A stretch of DNA of 64,000 nucleotides, taken from Microbacterium saperdae. GTDB lineage: Bacteria > Actinomycetota > Actinomycetes > Actinomycetales > Microbacteriaceae. The translations under genes and the position numbers were made by a program. The stretch spans positions 1,240,001 through 1,304,000 of the forward strand of contig NZ_VFOX01000001.1 of NCBI RefSeq assembly GCF_006716345.1. The letters run 5' to 3'. Below, piece after piece: positions 15,310 through 24,619 of the stretch. The notes beneath the pieces were generated by a model. That model made no database searches. It was not told the origin of the DNA and saw only the letters and a program-made list of their open reading frames with translations. Within the stretch, counting starts at the first letter, position 1. Each line of letters opens with the position of its first letter.

Positions 15310-16842
15310 TCATGTTTCCTCGGTCGTGATAGGTGAGTTCAGTGGTCGCCCGGTGGGGCGGTCTTTGATGTTCGGGATGAGATTGAACGCTGCGACCGCG
15401 GCGAGCACCATGACGCCGCCGGCGATGAGGGTCGTTGATTGCATAGCCGATACGAACGAGTGCTGCGCGGCCTCCCATGCGGCTGTCCCGGCATCGAGCA
15501 CGGTCGCCGCGGAGGCGAGGGAGTCTTCGGCGTGCGTTGCTGCCTCCGGAGCGACGCCGTCCGGCAGATCAAGACCTCCCCGGTAGAACACCGTGATGAG
15601 AGAACCAAGGATCGCGATACCCAGAGCGACGCCGAGCTCGTAGGCGGTCTCCGAGATCGAGGCAGCAGCTCCCGCTTTCGCGGGTTTCACGGCGGAGACG
15701 ACCGCGTCCACGCTGAGGGTCTCCGCGATCCCGATCCCCAATCCCAGCGGGACGATCGCCAGCAACACCCACAGGAGGTTCTCGCTGCTCTCCAGCACCG
15801 CGATGAGCCCGAGACCTGCAGCTGCGGTGAGGAGGGCGACGCCGATCGCACGGCCGCGTCCGAGTCGGGTGAGGAGGAACCCGACGGCCGCGACCGCGGA
15901 CATCGCTGCGGCGGCGGCCGGGAGTTGCGCGAGGCCGGCTTGCAGCGGGGTGAGTCCTCGGGCGAGTTGCAGGTACTGGGAGAAGAAGAACAGCACTCCG
16001 CTGAGGGCGAACACCGAGATGAAGTTCACCGACACCGCGCCGCTGAACGCCGGGTTGCGGAACAGGTCCACGTCGATCATCGGCTGGGCACTGCGTCGCT
16101 GACGGCGAACGAACAACACGCCGCCGAGCATCGAGGTCACGATCGCGACCATGCCGCTTACTCCGAAGGTCCCGCCGGTGATCTGTTTGATCGTGTACAC
16201 GAACGGCACGATCGCGAGCATCGACAACGCGCTGGAGAGCAAGTCGAACGTGCCCGGGTTCGGGTTCCGCGACTCCGGAAGAATCCAGATGCCGACGGCG
16301 AGCACCATGATCATCACCGGGATGTTGATCAGGAATACCGACCCCCACCAGAACTGCTCCAGCAGGGCTCCGCCGACCAATGGCCCGAGCGCGATACCGC
16401 TGGCGGACGCTGAAGACCAGATCGCGATCGCCCGGGTGCGCTCCACCTGGTCGGTGAAGATGTTCCGGATCAGGGACAGCGTCGAGGGCATGATCGTCGC
16501 GCCCGCCACGCCCAGTAGCAGCCGGGCGGCGATGAGGACTTCCGGAGTGGGCGCGAAGGCTGCGATCGCGGAAGCGATTCCGAACGCGGATGCGCCGATC
16601 AGGAGCAGCTTCTTCCTCCCGATTCGATCGGCGAGGTTCCCCATCGTCACCAGCAGACCCGCCAAGGCCAGCGAGTAGATGTCACCGATCCACAGCACCT
16701 GAGTCGCTGACGGCGACAGCTCCGCCGTTAGCGACGGCACGGCCAAGTAGAGCACCGTGCCATCGATCGCCAGCAGGAGCACCGCCCCCACCAGCACGGC
16801 CAATGCTCCCCACCGTCGTGCCGGACTCATCATCATGCTCAT
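15310..16842 (-). CDS. DHA2-family (EmrB/QacA-like) drug efflux MFS transporter
   Basis: 510 residues from ATG 16842; a GTG at 16848 would add two. About 14 hydrophobic segments, with the DHA2 motif A loop NLADRIGRKKLLLIG and the antiporter motif GPLVGGALLEQFWWGSVFLINIPV in helix 5. The first helix carries LAIDGTVLYLAVPSL, the usual D-x-T motif of multidrug antiporters. AGGGAT lies upstream. It is cotranscribed with the TetR gene and should export cationic or hydrophobic drugs by proton antiport. It sits inside the accessory region beside pseudogenes but is itself intact. Confidence 0.9.
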   Translation of the reverse strand: MSMMMSPARRWGALAVLVGAVLLLAIDGTVLYLAVPSLTAELSPSATQVLWIGDIYSLALAGLLVTMGNLADRIGRKKLLLIGASAFGIASAIAAFAPTPEVLIAARLLLGVAGATIMPSTLSLIRNIFTDQVERTRAIAIWSSASASGIALGPLVGGALLEQFWWGSVFLINIPVMIMVLAVGIWILPESRNPNPGTFDLLSSALSMLAIVPFVYTIKQITGGTFGVSGMVAIVTSMLGGVLFVRRQRRSAQPMIDVDLFRNPAFSGAVSVNFISVFALSGVLFFFSQYLQLARGLTPLQAGLAQLPAAAAAMSAVAAVGFLLTRLGRGRAIGVALLTAAAGLGLIAVLESSENLLWVLLAIVPLGLGIGIAETLSVDAVVSAVKPAKAGAAASISETAYELGVALGIAILGSLITVFYRGGLDLPDGVAPEAATHAEDSLASAATVLDAGTAAWEAAQHSFVSAMQSTTLIAGGVMVLAAVAAFNLIPNIKDRPTGRPLNSPITTEET

Positions 16843-16859
16843 TCGCACATCCCTAAACT

Positions 16860-16882
16860 AAACCGTCGCACCGGTACAGTTT
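16860..16882 (-). promoter_or_regulatory. Candidate TetR operator upstream of the DHA2 pump
   Basis: AAACCGT (16860-16866) and ACAGTTT (16876-16882) form an inverted repeat with one mismatch around a nine-base centre, placed just upstream of the MFS start. The layout fits a TetR dimer site of about 23 bases. Confidence 0.6.
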
Positions 16883-16964
16883 ATGTCGATCGACCTGAAC
16901 GTCACCTGATCGAGAAGGGATGCGCACTCGGATGATGAGTCGCTCGTGATGCGCGAAAGTGGGA

Positions 16965-17000
16965 CAGCGGCCTGGAGGCCATAGGGACCCCAGGCCGCTG
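16965..17000. repeat. 11-base-pair inverted repeat
   Basis: CAGCGGCCTGG at 16965-16975 is exactly complementary to 16990-17000, with a 14-base loop. It stands alone between the efflux operon promoter and a ClbS/DfsB fragment. It could be a terminator left from a lost gene or an element end. Confidence 0.6.
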
Positions 17001-17134
17001 CTCCGTATGCGGCGCTGAAATGTCAGCGCCCCGTTTCGAATACATCCGACACACCACCGAGACCCCGCCTGAAGAGGCCGCCAACGGATAGTGACGGGGC
17101 GCGTTAGCGGTCGCAAAGACGATACGAGGGACGA

Positions 17135-17422
17135 ATGGCTGTGCCGGTCAGTAAGGATGAGCATCTGGTGGCGATCGAGAAGAAATTCGCCCAACTCAGC
17201 GAAGACCTTGACAGGATCCCCGAAGAAACCCTGAGGGAATTCGTCTTGGATGGTCACGTCACGGACACGATGATGAGCCCCTCGTACCTGGTGGCGCACT
17301 TGATCGGCTGGAATCGACAGATCCTCACCAGCTTCGCCAGGATCGCATTCGGCATCCACCCATCGCGCCCCGCGTGCTTCCTAAGCGATGGGAGGATGTC
17401 CTCGCCGCATGCTTCGCGGTGA
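17135..17422 (+). pseudogene. ClbS/DfsB-family (DUF1706) protein fragment
   Basis: The first about 65 residues (MAVPVSKDEHLVAIEKKFAQ, LDRIPEETLREFVLDGHV, SPSYLVAHLIGWNRQILT) match the N-terminal half of the ClbS/DfsB four-helix family of about 170 residues. After TSFARI the similarity stops and the frame ends 25 residues later in unrelated sequence, so the 3' half has been lost at a junction near 17330. ClbS proteins protect against colibactin-type genotoxins, but most family members are uncharacterised. The remnant is probably inactive. Confidence 0.6.
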
Positions 17423-17529
17423 GGACGCCGCGTAGATGATTGGGGAGGAGGTCACGGACACGCTGCAATTCATCGAGGACTCACTGGCCTATCGGCTGCC
17501 ATGGGGCTGGAAGCGGTCCAGGTCCGAGC

Positions 17530-17960
17530 GACGGCCAACGACGCCCGCCGCACCGACCGAGCTTCCCGCCGCACCCGCCCCCGCGCTTGCCCCGGCTCCG
17601 CCCCTGCACCGGCACCGGCTCCGCCGGTTACGGCGGGCGTTGCGGTCCCGGCCGTTGCCGCCGGGGCGCCGGAGGGTGGCGACGTCGGTCCGCTGCATCC
17701 GCCACTACCGCCGCCGGTGGGCTTTCCGCTGGTGTCACCGCCGCCATCGACACTGTCGCCCTTCAGCGATGCGGGAACCGGGACGGGCCGGTTCAGTGCC
17801 GACTTCGCCTCCTGCTCGCTGCTCATCGAGTGATACATGTCGAAGCCGACGAAGGACAGGAACTTGTAGGTGATGCACGGGGCGAACGCGGCGGTGAGCA
17901 TCAGCACGACCCCAGTGATCGGGTCCGAGATGGAGGCACGGTCCGCCTCGATTGGTGCGG
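17530..17960 (-). pseudogene. TrbL-like conjugation membrane protein fragment (integrative element remnant)
   Basis: The minus strand reads DPITGVVLMLTAAFAPCITY with KFLSFVGFDMYHSMSSEQEA and then KSALNRPVPVPASLKGD followed by a long Gly/Ser/Ala-rich tail. This is the last membrane segment and low-complexity tail of the large TrbL/VirB6-like protein of actinobacterial conjugative integrative elements. The preceding several hundred residues are absent and the Gly/Ala tail changes frame. It shows that an ICE once occupied this region. Confidence 0.6.
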
Positions 17961-18004
17961 ACACCTGGCCGATGTCGACTCCACCGGATCCGCGCGTTCT
18001 GCTC

Positions 18005-18169
18005 TCAGCACGCCGCCTGACCGGCACCGTAGTTCCGGTCAGGCGGCGTGCCGGCGTCAAGGAGGAAGTTCACCCAGGCGACCTCGGCCCCGGCGAGCGA
18101 CGCTGCGCCGAGGGAGACGAACAGGCGATCAAATCCGTGCGGAGGTCCTAGGTGGCCCCCAGGGGTCAC
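18005..18169 (-). CDS. Possible small protein coupled to the upstream gene
   Basis: A GTG at 18169 overlaps the stop of the 18166-18483 gene (GTGA) and opens 54 codons. The product includes FDRLFVSLGAASLAGAEVAW, a hydrophobic stretch, and ends RNYGAGQAAC. I know no family for it. Its last third is the perfect hairpin described at 18009-18050, which weakens the case for coding. It is reported because of the overlap and sensible amino-acid content. Confidence 0.25.
   Translation of the reverse strand: MTPGGHLGPPHGFDRLFVSLGAASLAGAEVAWVNFLLDAGTPPDRNYGAGQAAC
18009..18050. repeat. Perfect 16-base-pair hairpin
   Basis: CACGCCGCCTGACCGG at 18009-18024 pairs exactly with 18035-18050 around a ten-base loop. 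On the minus strand it lies inside the 3' end of a 54-codon frame (18005-18169) that overlaps the upstream gene stop by GTGA. It may be the terminator of the 19753-18166 transcript or an element end at the border with the TrbL fragment. Confidence 0.7.
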
Positions 18170-18483
18170 GAGGTCGTGTGCGTGCGACGTTCTCCCCGGA
18201 GTTCGCCGCTGGGCATCAGCATGCCGGCCTTTGCAGTCCCCTGGAGTTCGTCGCCGTCAAAGGTGACGGTGAAGTCGAGGTGAACCGGGAGAGGTTTCGT
18301 GACGTCGGCTCCCCAGCGTGCCGATAGCGCCGTTCCGTCCTGAGGCAGGGTCGTCACTTCCGTGAGCGGGACGGTCTCGCCGCTCGCAGTCGACGTGGGG
18401 TCGCCGTCGAAGGAGAAAACGATCGCGATGGGGCCGAGAGGGGTCTGCAGCGTGGCGTCCCAGACGCCGGTGAGAGTGGACAT
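18166..18483 (-). CDS. Small conserved hypothetical protein, beta-rich
   Basis: 105 residues from ATG 18483. The sequence is a run of alternating strands (VWDATLQTPLGPIAIVFSFD, LSARWGADVTKP, LDFTVTFDGDELQGTAKAGM, SGELRGERR) resembling a half beta-barrel, the lipocalin-like pattern seen in small proteins placed beside transporters or dehydrogenases. I cannot name a family. It follows the MFS gene 18527-19753 by 43 bases on the same strand and is probably in its transcript, under the TTGGCCAA promoter at 19799-19835, which would make it part of the F420-island regulon. Confidence 0.6.
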   Translation of the reverse strand: MSTLTGVWDATLQTPLGPIAIVFSFDGDPTSTASGETVPLTEVTTLPQDGTALSARWGADVTKPLPVHLDFTVTFDGDELQGTAKAGMLMPSGELRGERRTHTTS

Positions 18484-18526
18484 TGATCTCCTTGTGTCAG
18501 TGTTTTCGTGCAGGGAGGGGATAGTT

Positions 18527-19753
18527 TTAGCGGACGCCGCGTATCAGCCACGCGACGGCTCCACTGATCAGGACGAGCACACCGGCGATGAGGAACATCG
18601 CTGCGTAGCCGGAGAGGCTGATCAACAGTGCCGCTGCGACCGGGCCGATCGCGATCGCGATCATCGTCGCGACATTGATGATGCTCAGATCGCGTGCGCG
18701 GCGCTGTTCGTCGGGCAGCAGGCGGATGGTCATCGCCATGCTCACGGCCTCGTAGGCGCCGAAGCCGATGCCTGTGAGGGCAGCGAGTACGAGTACCCCC
18801 GTCCAGCTCGCCGTCAGCGCACCGAGGAGCGTTCCGCAGGCGAATGCAGCGGTCGCGCCGATGATGTAGATCTTGAACCGTTGCGTGCGGTCGGCGAGTG
18901 ATCCTGTTAGGAGAGCCGCGACGATCACTGCTGGTCCATATAGCGCCGTCAGAATGAGCACCCCTTCATCGGTGCTGCTGTCTGGGTAGAGCTCTTCAAA
19001 GCGCACGACGTCCTGAAGATAGAAGAAGAGGTAAGTGATCGCGATGTTCTGTCCGAGCGCGAACAGGAACCGATGCACCCAGGCGAGTGCAAGATCCCGG
19101 TCGTTCGGGAGGAGTTCCCGCCATGCCGTGGAGCGGACTTGCTTCTGATCAGGGCGGGCAGTGTCCTGCCTCACGGTGAAGATGAAGAAGATCTGCGAGA
19201 GGACGATCAGACCTGCCAGAAGCGAATACGCCCGGTCGGGGGAACCCGCGAGCGTCTGCGCCAGTGTTCCGACAACCGGGGCGCAGGCCCAAGAGATCCC
19301 GAGACATGCTGACGCCGTACCGCTGCGATGGGCGGGAACCATGTCGGGGATCGTCGCCGTCAGTGGTGCCATTAGCATGTTCGCCCCCACTTGCAGCACG
19401 GTCCACCACAGGGTCAATTCGGCGACGGATCCTGCGTGTCCCGCAAGAATGGCAGCGGGTGCGATCACCAACACTCCGCCGAGAAGCCAAGGACGACGTC
19501 GCCCCCAGCGAGTGGACGTCATATCGCTCAACCAGCCGACGAGGGGATTGGTGGCGATGCCGATGAAGCCGCCGATGCCGGTGATGATCGCGAGGGAAAC
19601 CACCCGGTTGTCGGGGTCGAGCACCGCGACCTGCGCGGGGAGGGTGGTGAGCACGGGGCCGAGAATGATCGCCCACAGCGCAGTGCTCGCCGCTGTCAGC
19701 GCCGGGTAATAGGCGCGGCTGACAAGACGGGGTGTTGCGTTTGCTGTCGCCAT
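18527..19753 (-). CDS. MFS transporter at the edge of the F420 catabolic island
   Basis: 408 residues with about 12 membrane segments and the loop SDMTSTRWGRRRPWLLGG of the SLC45/GPH-like branch, also found in the MFS at 1467. ATG 19753 has GAGGAGAGG upstream. The promoter shares its layout (TTGACA-N17-TTTTAA, TTGGCCAA abutting the -10) with the divergent LLM operon, so it is induced with the island. It probably imports the island substrate or exports a product. The peptide-type ABC importer at 37402 belongs to the same regulon, so the island has two transport routes. Confidence 0.85.
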   Translation of the reverse strand: MATANATPRLVSRAYYPALTAASTALWAIILGPVLTTLPAQVAVLDPDNRVVSLAIITGIGGFIGIATNPLVGWLSDMTSTRWGRRRPWLLGGVLVIAPAAILAGHAGSVAELTLWWTVLQVGANMLMAPLTATIPDMVPAHRSGTASACLGISWACAPVVGTLAQTLAGSPDRAYSLLAGLIVLSQIFFIFTVRQDTARPDQKQVRSTAWRELLPNDRDLALAWVHRFLFALGQNIAITYLFFYLQDVVRFEELYPDSSTDEGVLILTALYGPAVIVAALLTGSLADRTQRFKIYIIGATAAFACGTLLGALTASWTGVLVLAALTGIGFGAYEAVSMAMTIRLLPDEQRRARDLSIINVATMIAIAIGPVAAALLISLSGYAAMFLIAGVLVLISGAVAWLIRGVR

Positions 19754-19798
19754 TGCCTCTCCTCAATCGTAACCACGATCCGACACATGAATGGTCGG

Positions 19799-19835
19799 TT
19801 GGCCAATTAAAATGTGCTGACAGGTGATGTGTCAA
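19799..19835 (-). promoter_or_regulatory. Promoter and TTGGCCAA operator of the MFS gene
   Basis: Read on the minus strand: -35 TTGACA (19835-19830), a 17-base spacer, -10 TTTTAA (19812-19807), then the palindrome TTGGCCAA (19806-19799) directly adjacent. The same order occurs at the promoters at 19911 and 36679. Confidence 0.8.
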
Positions 19836-19910
19836 GTTGTGCCCTGTCGGACCCGTAGATGACGAAACTCTGCGGGAATGGCGGGAGCGGTAAGTGGGCG
19901 TGGAAAGATG

Positions 19911-19945
19911 TTGACAATCACCGGATCACTCTTTATATTGGCCAA
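19911..19945 (+). promoter_or_regulatory. Promoter and TTGGCCAA operator of the plus-strand F420 operon
   Basis: TTGACA at 19911-19916, 17-base spacer, TATATT at 19934-19939, and TTGGCCAA at 19938-19945 overlapping the end of the -10. A protein on this box would block RNA polymerase directly. The box is shared with two other island promoters, with a variant at a fourth. Confidence 0.85.
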
Positions 19946-19986
19946 AGGGCCGGAATAAGTCGGCTCCTGCACTTCGGGATGGTGAC

Positions 19987-20892
19987 ATGCGCATCAGCGT
20001 CAGCTTCAGCGGCTTCGGACCGATCGAGACCACGCTTCGCACTGCGCGCGCTGCCGAGGCCGCCGGCCTCGACGGCGTGTGGTACTGCGAGCACGTGGGT
20101 TTCCGGGATGCGGTCGTCCCTGCATCGGTGATGCTCGACCGCCATCCCGATCTCGATGTGGGGCTCGTTGGGCCCGCGCCGGTGAGCCGGCACCCAGCGG
20201 TCCTGGCGATGGAGCTCGCCGACCTCAGCGAACTCGGACCCGGGCGCGTGCGCGCCCAGCTGGGCCTCGGCGACGCGCGGCTAGTCGGCAGGATCGGAGG
20301 CGTGAGCGGATCGCTCGCGCACGTGCGGGAGTATGTCGAGGCCACGCGCATGGCGCTTGCCGGCGAACCTCTGACAGGGAAGTGGGCGGGGCACGTGTTC
20401 GACGGCTACCAGACTCTGGCGCGTCCCGAACCCCCGGCACTGGACGTCATGGCGATCCGGCCGAAGATGCTGGAGTTATCTGCGCGCGTCGCCGACGGCG
20501 TTTCGCTGTCGACAGGAGCATCGGTGGAGTACTTGTCGGCCTCTGTCCAGAGGATCGAGCAGATCCTTGAAGAGTGCGGACGGGAACGCGGGAGCTTCCG
20601 TGTCACCGCGCAGGCCTTCGGCACCCTTGCCGACACTCAGAAGGATGCCGAGGATCGGCTACGTCCTACCCTCGGCATCTTTTCGCCGGACATTCTCGGT
20701 ATCCTCGCACCGAACTGCGCACCGGCAGAAGATGTCGCACGGATGGCCATCGCGACCACGCCGGAGAGGCTCGCCGAGCGCCTCGCGGAGTATCGGGACG
20801 CCGGTGTCGATGAGATCGCGCTCGATCTCTCCGCCCCGGACGATGAGATCGAAGACATCATGCGCGTTTTCGCCACGGCCCGAACCGTGTGA
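19987..20892 (+). CDS. LLM-class (F420/flavin) oxidoreductase A
   Basis: 301 residues, single-domain TIM barrel of the luciferase-like monooxygenase family. Recognisable parts are the N-terminal strand MRISVSFSG, GLDGVWYCEHVG, the ligand strand GLVGPAPVSRHPAVLAME, the loop GRVRAQLGLGD and the C-terminal DEIALDLS. It is paralogous to the LLM protein at 35699-36643, and each heads one of two facing operons. Because the operon also encodes F420-dependent G6P dehydrogenase and F420 biosynthesis, I infer that it uses F420H2 rather than FMNH2. The order of domains suggests a reductase or desaturase like MER. The substrate is unknown. Confidence 0.85.
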   Translation: MRISVSFSGFGPIETTLRTARAAEAAGLDGVWYCEHVGFRDAVVPASVMLDRHPDLDVGLVGPAPVSRHPAVLAMELADLSELGPGRVRAQLGLGDARLVGRIGGVSGSLAHVREYVEATRMALAGEPLTGKWAGHVFDGYQTLARPEPPALDVMAIRPKMLELSARVADGVSLSTGASVEYLSASVQRIEQILEECGRERGSFRVTAQAFGTLADTQKDAEDRLRPTLGIFSPDILGILAPNCAPAEDVARMAIATTPERLAERLAEYRDAGVDEIALDLSAPDDEIEDIMRVFATARTV

Positions 20893-20929
20893 TGCCTACT
20901 AGGCGAGAACTGGAAACGACGGAGGTCCG

Positions 20930-21787
20930 ATGACATACTCGATCGTTGCGCGCGATGCCGAGACCGGTGAGATGGGCGTCGCCGTCGCATCTCACGCCTT
21001 TGCCGTGGGGAGCGCGGTCGCGTTCGGGGTCGCCGGCGTCGGCGCCGTCGCGACACAGGGCTCCCCCCTCGTCGGCGACGCGGAACGGCTGCTCGATGCC
21101 CTCGCCCGGGGAGAGCGCGCCGAAGACGCGCTCTCCGAACTCGTCTCGAGCAACGGCGGATCCCCGCTCCAACAGACCGCCGTGGTCGGCATGCACGGCG
21201 CTGCGGCCGCGCACACCGGAGCCTTCTGCGTGCGGTTCGCGGGACACAGCGTTGTCGACGAGGTCGCATGTCAGGGCAACCTCCTGGCGACGGACGGCGT
21301 CTGGGAGCGTATGCAGGAGGCGTACACCCACGCACGAGCTCCCTGGGAGGAGCGTCTTCTTAGTGCGCTCCGGGCCGCGCTCGCGGTCGGCGGCGACCTC
21401 CGGGGGCAACAGTCGGCAGCGCTCCTGATCGTCGGCCCGCACCGCGGCTCGCGACCTCGCATCGATCTGAGGGTCGACGACCACGCGGATCCCCTTGCGG
21501 AGATCCAGCGCCTGCTCGACCTCGACAGGGCCGATGCCCTGCTCAGGGCGGGGATCCGTGCGGTGACGGGTGGGGGCCGGGATGATGTCGTCGCCGCGCG
21601 CGATGCGTTGAACGCCGCTCAGGAGATCTTCGGACCCGAGAACCAGGAACCTACTTTCTGGGCAGGGGTCGTAGCCGAATCCTTGGGAGAGGGAAACGAC
21701 CATTATCCTGCCGACCCGTCCTGGCAGGAGCTCAGACTTCGTCTGCTGCAGAGGCACATTCCGGGCGGCGAAAAGGAGAACGCATGA
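20930..21787 (+). CDS. DUF1028-family Ntn-hydrolase
   Basis: 285 residues from ATG 20930 (GGAGG upstream). The start MTYSIVARDAETGEMGVAVA is diagnostic of DUF1028: removal of Met exposes Thr2, the expected N-terminal nucleophile of Ntn-hydrolases. Further blocks are GAVATQGSPL, QTAVVGMHGAAAAHTG, ACQGNLLATDGVWERM and the C-terminal helical region GGGRDDVVAARDALNAAQEI. Members hydrolyse amide-type bonds, but the substrates are mostly unassigned. It lies between the LLM and an amidinotransferase-fold hydrolase, with ATGA overlap to the latter, so it most likely cleaves an amide of the island substrate. Confidence 0.85.
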   Translation: MTYSIVARDAETGEMGVAVASHAFAVGSAVAFGVAGVGAVATQGSPLVGDAERLLDALARGERAEDALSELVSSNGGSPLQQTAVVGMHGAAAAHTGAFCVRFAGHSVVDEVACQGNLLATDGVWERMQEAYTHARAPWEERLLSALRAALAVGGDLRGQQSAALLIVGPHRGSRPRIDLRVDDHADPLAEIQRLLDLDRADALLRAGIRAVTGGGRDDVVAARDALNAAQEIFGPENQEPTFWAGVVAESLGEGNDHYPADPSWQELRLRLLQRHIPGGEKENA

Positions 21788-22674
21788 TCCAGATATCCAA
21801 TCCTTCTGACATTGCCCCTCTTCGCGAGGTCATCGTCGGCCCGTACAAAACGTTCACCTGGTGGGATCTGGTCTGGGGGTCGCTTCGCTACCCCGACGTG
21901 GCCAGCATCAGGTACGCCCGCAACAACACCGTCGCGGTGCCGAGGCATGAAATCGCCCGGCCACAGCACGAAGGATTCGTGCGGATGCTCGAAGAGCACG
22001 GCGTGCGGGTGCGCACTCTCGACAGCCTCGCCGACGTCTCCATCCAGCTTTACCCGCGCGACCTCGCTTTCGCCGTCGACGACGTCCTCTTCCTCGCGCG
22101 CTCCCGTGACCCGATTCGCCGGAAAGAGCAGCGGGCCCTCCGGCCCTACCTCGACGATATCTCTCGTGTCGAGACGTTGGCAGGCGGGCGGATCGAGGGC
22201 GGCGACGTCATCGTCACTGACGATGTTGTCCTCGTCGGCCTCAGCGAGGCCACCGATCTGACCGGCATCAGTGCTTTGCGCGAGGGGTTCGATCGCGCCG
22301 GGATCAGCCGTGAGATCCTGCCGATCGAGTTCTCGGGTCGAGGAGTCGTCCACCTGGACACCAAGTTCACGATGGTCGGCGCCCAACTCGGCTACATCCA
22401 CTCGGCATCCCTCACCCCGTATTCGCGTGCACAGCTGGCCGAGAGATTTGAGCTCATCGAGGCCGATGACACGGAGGCCCGCGGTCTCATGGTCAACACC
22501 GTCGCCCTCGCTCCTGACCGCATAGTCATCGATCACCGGGCCCGTCGTCTCGCCGAGGCGCTTCGCCTTCGCGGCATCGAACCGATCCGGCACGACTTCT
22601 CAGAGGTCACCAGGTTCCCGGGCGGTTTCCGCTGCGCGACGCTGCCGCTGAGGCGCGGCGAGAAAGAGGTATGA
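21784..22674 (+). CDS. Amidinotransferase-fold hydrolase (DDAH/arginine deiminase-like)
   Basis: 296 residues, start overlapping the previous stop (ATGA). The guanidine-modifying superfamily is seen from [10 protein letters not shown] (substrate carboxylates), [14 protein letters not shown], the catalytic His in [11 protein letters not shown], and the catalytic Cys284 in FRCATLPL near the C-terminus. Family members hydrolyse C-N bonds of guanidino or amidino groups (arginine, methylarginines) to ureido products and amines. The island encodes a second member (CtlX-like, 30051-30980), so the substrate or an intermediate probably carries a guanidine or amidine. The exact substrate is unknown. 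Confidence 0.85.
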   Translation: MIQISNPSDIAPLREVIVGPYKTFTWWDLVWGSLRYPDVASIRYARNNTVAVPRHEIARPQHEGFVRMLEEHGVRVRTLDSLADVSIQLYPRDLAFAVDDVLFLARSRDPIRRKEQRALRPYLDDISRVETLAGGRIEGGDVIVTDDVVLVGLSEATDLTGISALREGFDRAGISREILPIEFSGRGVVHLDTKFTMVGAQLGYIHSASLTPYSRAQLAERFELIEADDTEARGLMVNTVALAPDRIVIDHRARRLAEALRLRGIEPIRHDFSEVTRFPGGFRCATLPLRRGEKEV

Positions 22675-22675
22675 G

Positions 22676-23704
22676 ATGTCCCTGACCATCGGGTACAAGG
22701 CCAGCGCCGAGCAGTTCGGTCCGCGGGAGTTGGTGGAACTCGGCGTCCTCGCAGAGCGACATGGCTTCGAGTCGGCCTTCGTCAGCGACCACTTCCAGCC
22801 ATGGCGTCACACGGGCGGACACGCACCTTTCTCTCTCGCGTGGCTCGCCGCGGTGGGGGAGCGGACCTCATCCATCGTGCTCGGCACCAGCGTGCTCACG
22901 CCGAGTTTCCGCTACAACCCCGCCGTTCTCGCCCAAGCGTTCGCCACACTCGGATCCTTGTATCCCGGTCGGATCGTCGCCGGTCTCGGGTCGGGCGAAG
23001 CGCTAAACGAGATCGCGACAGGAGCCCTCGACGACGCCGCGCCCTGGCCGGCTTTCGCGCAGCGTCTGGGCCGGCTGCGCGAGGCCGTGCGGCTCATGCG
23101 GCAGTTGTGGAGCGAGGAGCGGGTGAGCTTCTCGGGAGAGTACTTCCGCACGCGAGACGCATCGATCTACGACCGCCCCGACCGCCCCGTCCCGGTCTAC
23201 ATCGCGGCGGGCGGACCTGTCGTGGCACGGTACGCGGGTCGCGAAGCGGACGGACTCATCTGCACATCGGGGAAGGGCATGTCGTTGTACACGGAACGTC
23301 TCCTCCCGGCGCTCGACGAGGGAGCAGATGCCGCGGACCGTCCGGCGGCGTCGGTCGACCGCATGATCGAGATCAAGCTTTCGTACGAGACGGATCCGGT
23401 GCGGGCACGGGAGAACACCAGGTTCTGGGCGCCTCTGTCCTTGTCGGCCGAGCAGAAGCACACGATCTCCGACCCCGTCGAGATGGAGCGTGCGGCGGAC
23501 GCGCTGCCGATCGACCAGATCACCGCCCGATGGATCGTCGGCGATGATCCCGAGCGGATCGTGGACCAGGTACGCCCTTACGTCGACGCGGGATTCACTC
23601 ATCTGGTCTTCCACGCGCCCGGTGCAGAACAGCGACGGTTCCTGACGCTCTTCGAGCGTGATCTAGCGCCACGGATACGCGCGCTGTCACCTGTGGAGCG
23701 CTGA
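22676..23704 (+). CDS. fgd: F420-dependent glucose-6-phosphate dehydrogenase
   Basis: 342 residues. It aligns almost end to end with mycobacterial FGD1: [75 protein letters not shown] and [15 protein letters not shown]. The catalytic residues of FGD1 are conserved as His39, Trp43 and Glu108. The reaction oxidises glucose-6-phosphate to 6-phosphogluconolactone and reduces F420 to F420H2. It starts one base after the previous stop. Its presence inside the operon means the island carries its own F420H2 supply for the two LLM enzymes. Confidence 0.95.
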   Translation: MSLTIGYKASAEQFGPRELVELGVLAERHGFESAFVSDHFQPWRHTGGHAPFSLAWLAAVGERTSSIVLGTSVLTPSFRYNPAVLAQAFATLGSLYPGRIVAGLGSGEALNEIATGALDDAAPWPAFAQRLGRLREAVRLMRQLWSEERVSFSGEYFRTRDASIYDRPDRPVPVYIAAGGPVVARYAGREADGLICTSGKGMSLYTERLLPALDEGADAADRPAASVDRMIEIKLSYETDPVRARENTRFWAPLSLSAEQKHTISDPVEMERAADALPIDQITARWIVGDDPERIVDQVRPYVDAGFTHLVFHAPGAEQRRFLTLFERDLAPRIRALSPVER

Positions 23705-23796
23705 GCTGTGCTGCCTTCGCGACGGCCGTCGGCCTCGGTCGGCCCTGGGCACCGGCGACGCGGATCAGCGCGGAGCCTGAGAAGGAGGGGCCGGCG

Positions 23797-24576
23797 ATGC
23801 TGACCGTCTTCGCCCTCGAGGGAATCCGCGAGATAGAACCCGGAGACGACCTTGTCGAGACCATCCTCGGCACCGGTATCCGGCTCGAGAACGGCGACAT
23901 CCTCGTCGTCACCTCGAAGATCGTCTCCAAGGCGGAAGGCCGGTACGTGCGGGCCACCGACCGCGAGGAGGCGATCACAGCCGAGACGGTCCGTACGGTT
24001 GCCTCCCGAACGTCCCACGGCCACACGACACGCATCGTCGAGAACCGTCTGGGTATCGTCTCCGCCGCAGCCGGGGTCGACGCGAGCAACACGCCCGAGG
24101 GCTGGGTGCTGCTGCTGCCCGTCGATCCGGACGCGAGTGCGCGAGACCTCGCCGCAAGGCTGCGCGATGCCACAGGCGCCCAGGTCGGCGTGATCGTCAG
24201 TGATACCCTCGGCCGCCCCTGGAGGCAGGGACAGGCGGACGTCGCCATCGGTGGGGGAGGCGTGCGGATGATCCTCGATCTGCGCGGCACCGTTGACGCC
24301 GGAGGCAAGCCTCTCACGGTTACGGCAGTATGCGTGGCGGACGAGCTCGCGGCGACCGCTGACCTCGTCAAGGGCAAAACCGACGGAAAGCCCGTCGCAG
24401 TAGTCCGCGGTCGTGGCGACCTCGTGGGAGGACTGGATCTTCCTGGTGCGGCGGGCGTGGTTCGGCGACGCGAGGCAGACATGTTCTGGCTGGGCACCGC
24501 CGAGGCGCTGGAGCAAGGGTACCGGGAAGGGTACTCGGCGGGCGCGCAGGCAGTTTCCCAGAGGCCGCGACCATGA
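23797..24576 (+). CDS. cofE: Coenzyme F420:L-glutamate ligase (CofE / FbiB N-terminal domain)
   Basis: 259 residues from ATG 23797 behind AAGGAGG. CofE motifs are complete: [55 protein letters not shown] and [18 protein letters not shown]. The enzyme adds glutamates to F420-0 with GTP. Mycobacterial FbiB has a second, FMN-binding domain of about 190 residues that matures dehydro-F420; that domain is absent here, and I see no separate copy in the window. The 92-base gap upstream (23705-23796) shows no strong promoter. Confidence 0.92.
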   Translation: MLTVFALEGIREIEPGDDLVETILGTGIRLENGDILVVTSKIVSKAEGRYVRATDREEAITAETVRTVASRTSHGHTTRIVENRLGIVSAAAGVDASNTPEGWVLLLPVDPDASARDLAARLRDATGAQVGVIVSDTLGRPWRQGQADVAIGGGGVRMILDLRGTVDAGGKPLTVTAVCVADELAATADLVKGKTDGKPVAVVRGRGDLVGGLDLPGAAGVVRRREADMFWLGTAEALEQGYREGYSAGAQAVSQRPRP

Positions 24577-24619
24577 GCCCATCTTCTGTTCGTTCGTCGC
24601 GCCGCACCGGGGCCGCCTG

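Noticed and set aside
14502..15329. 275-residue plus frame opposite the TetR gene
   Set aside because: The TetR gene on the minus strand has a full HTH and operon context; the plus frame has no recognisable domain.
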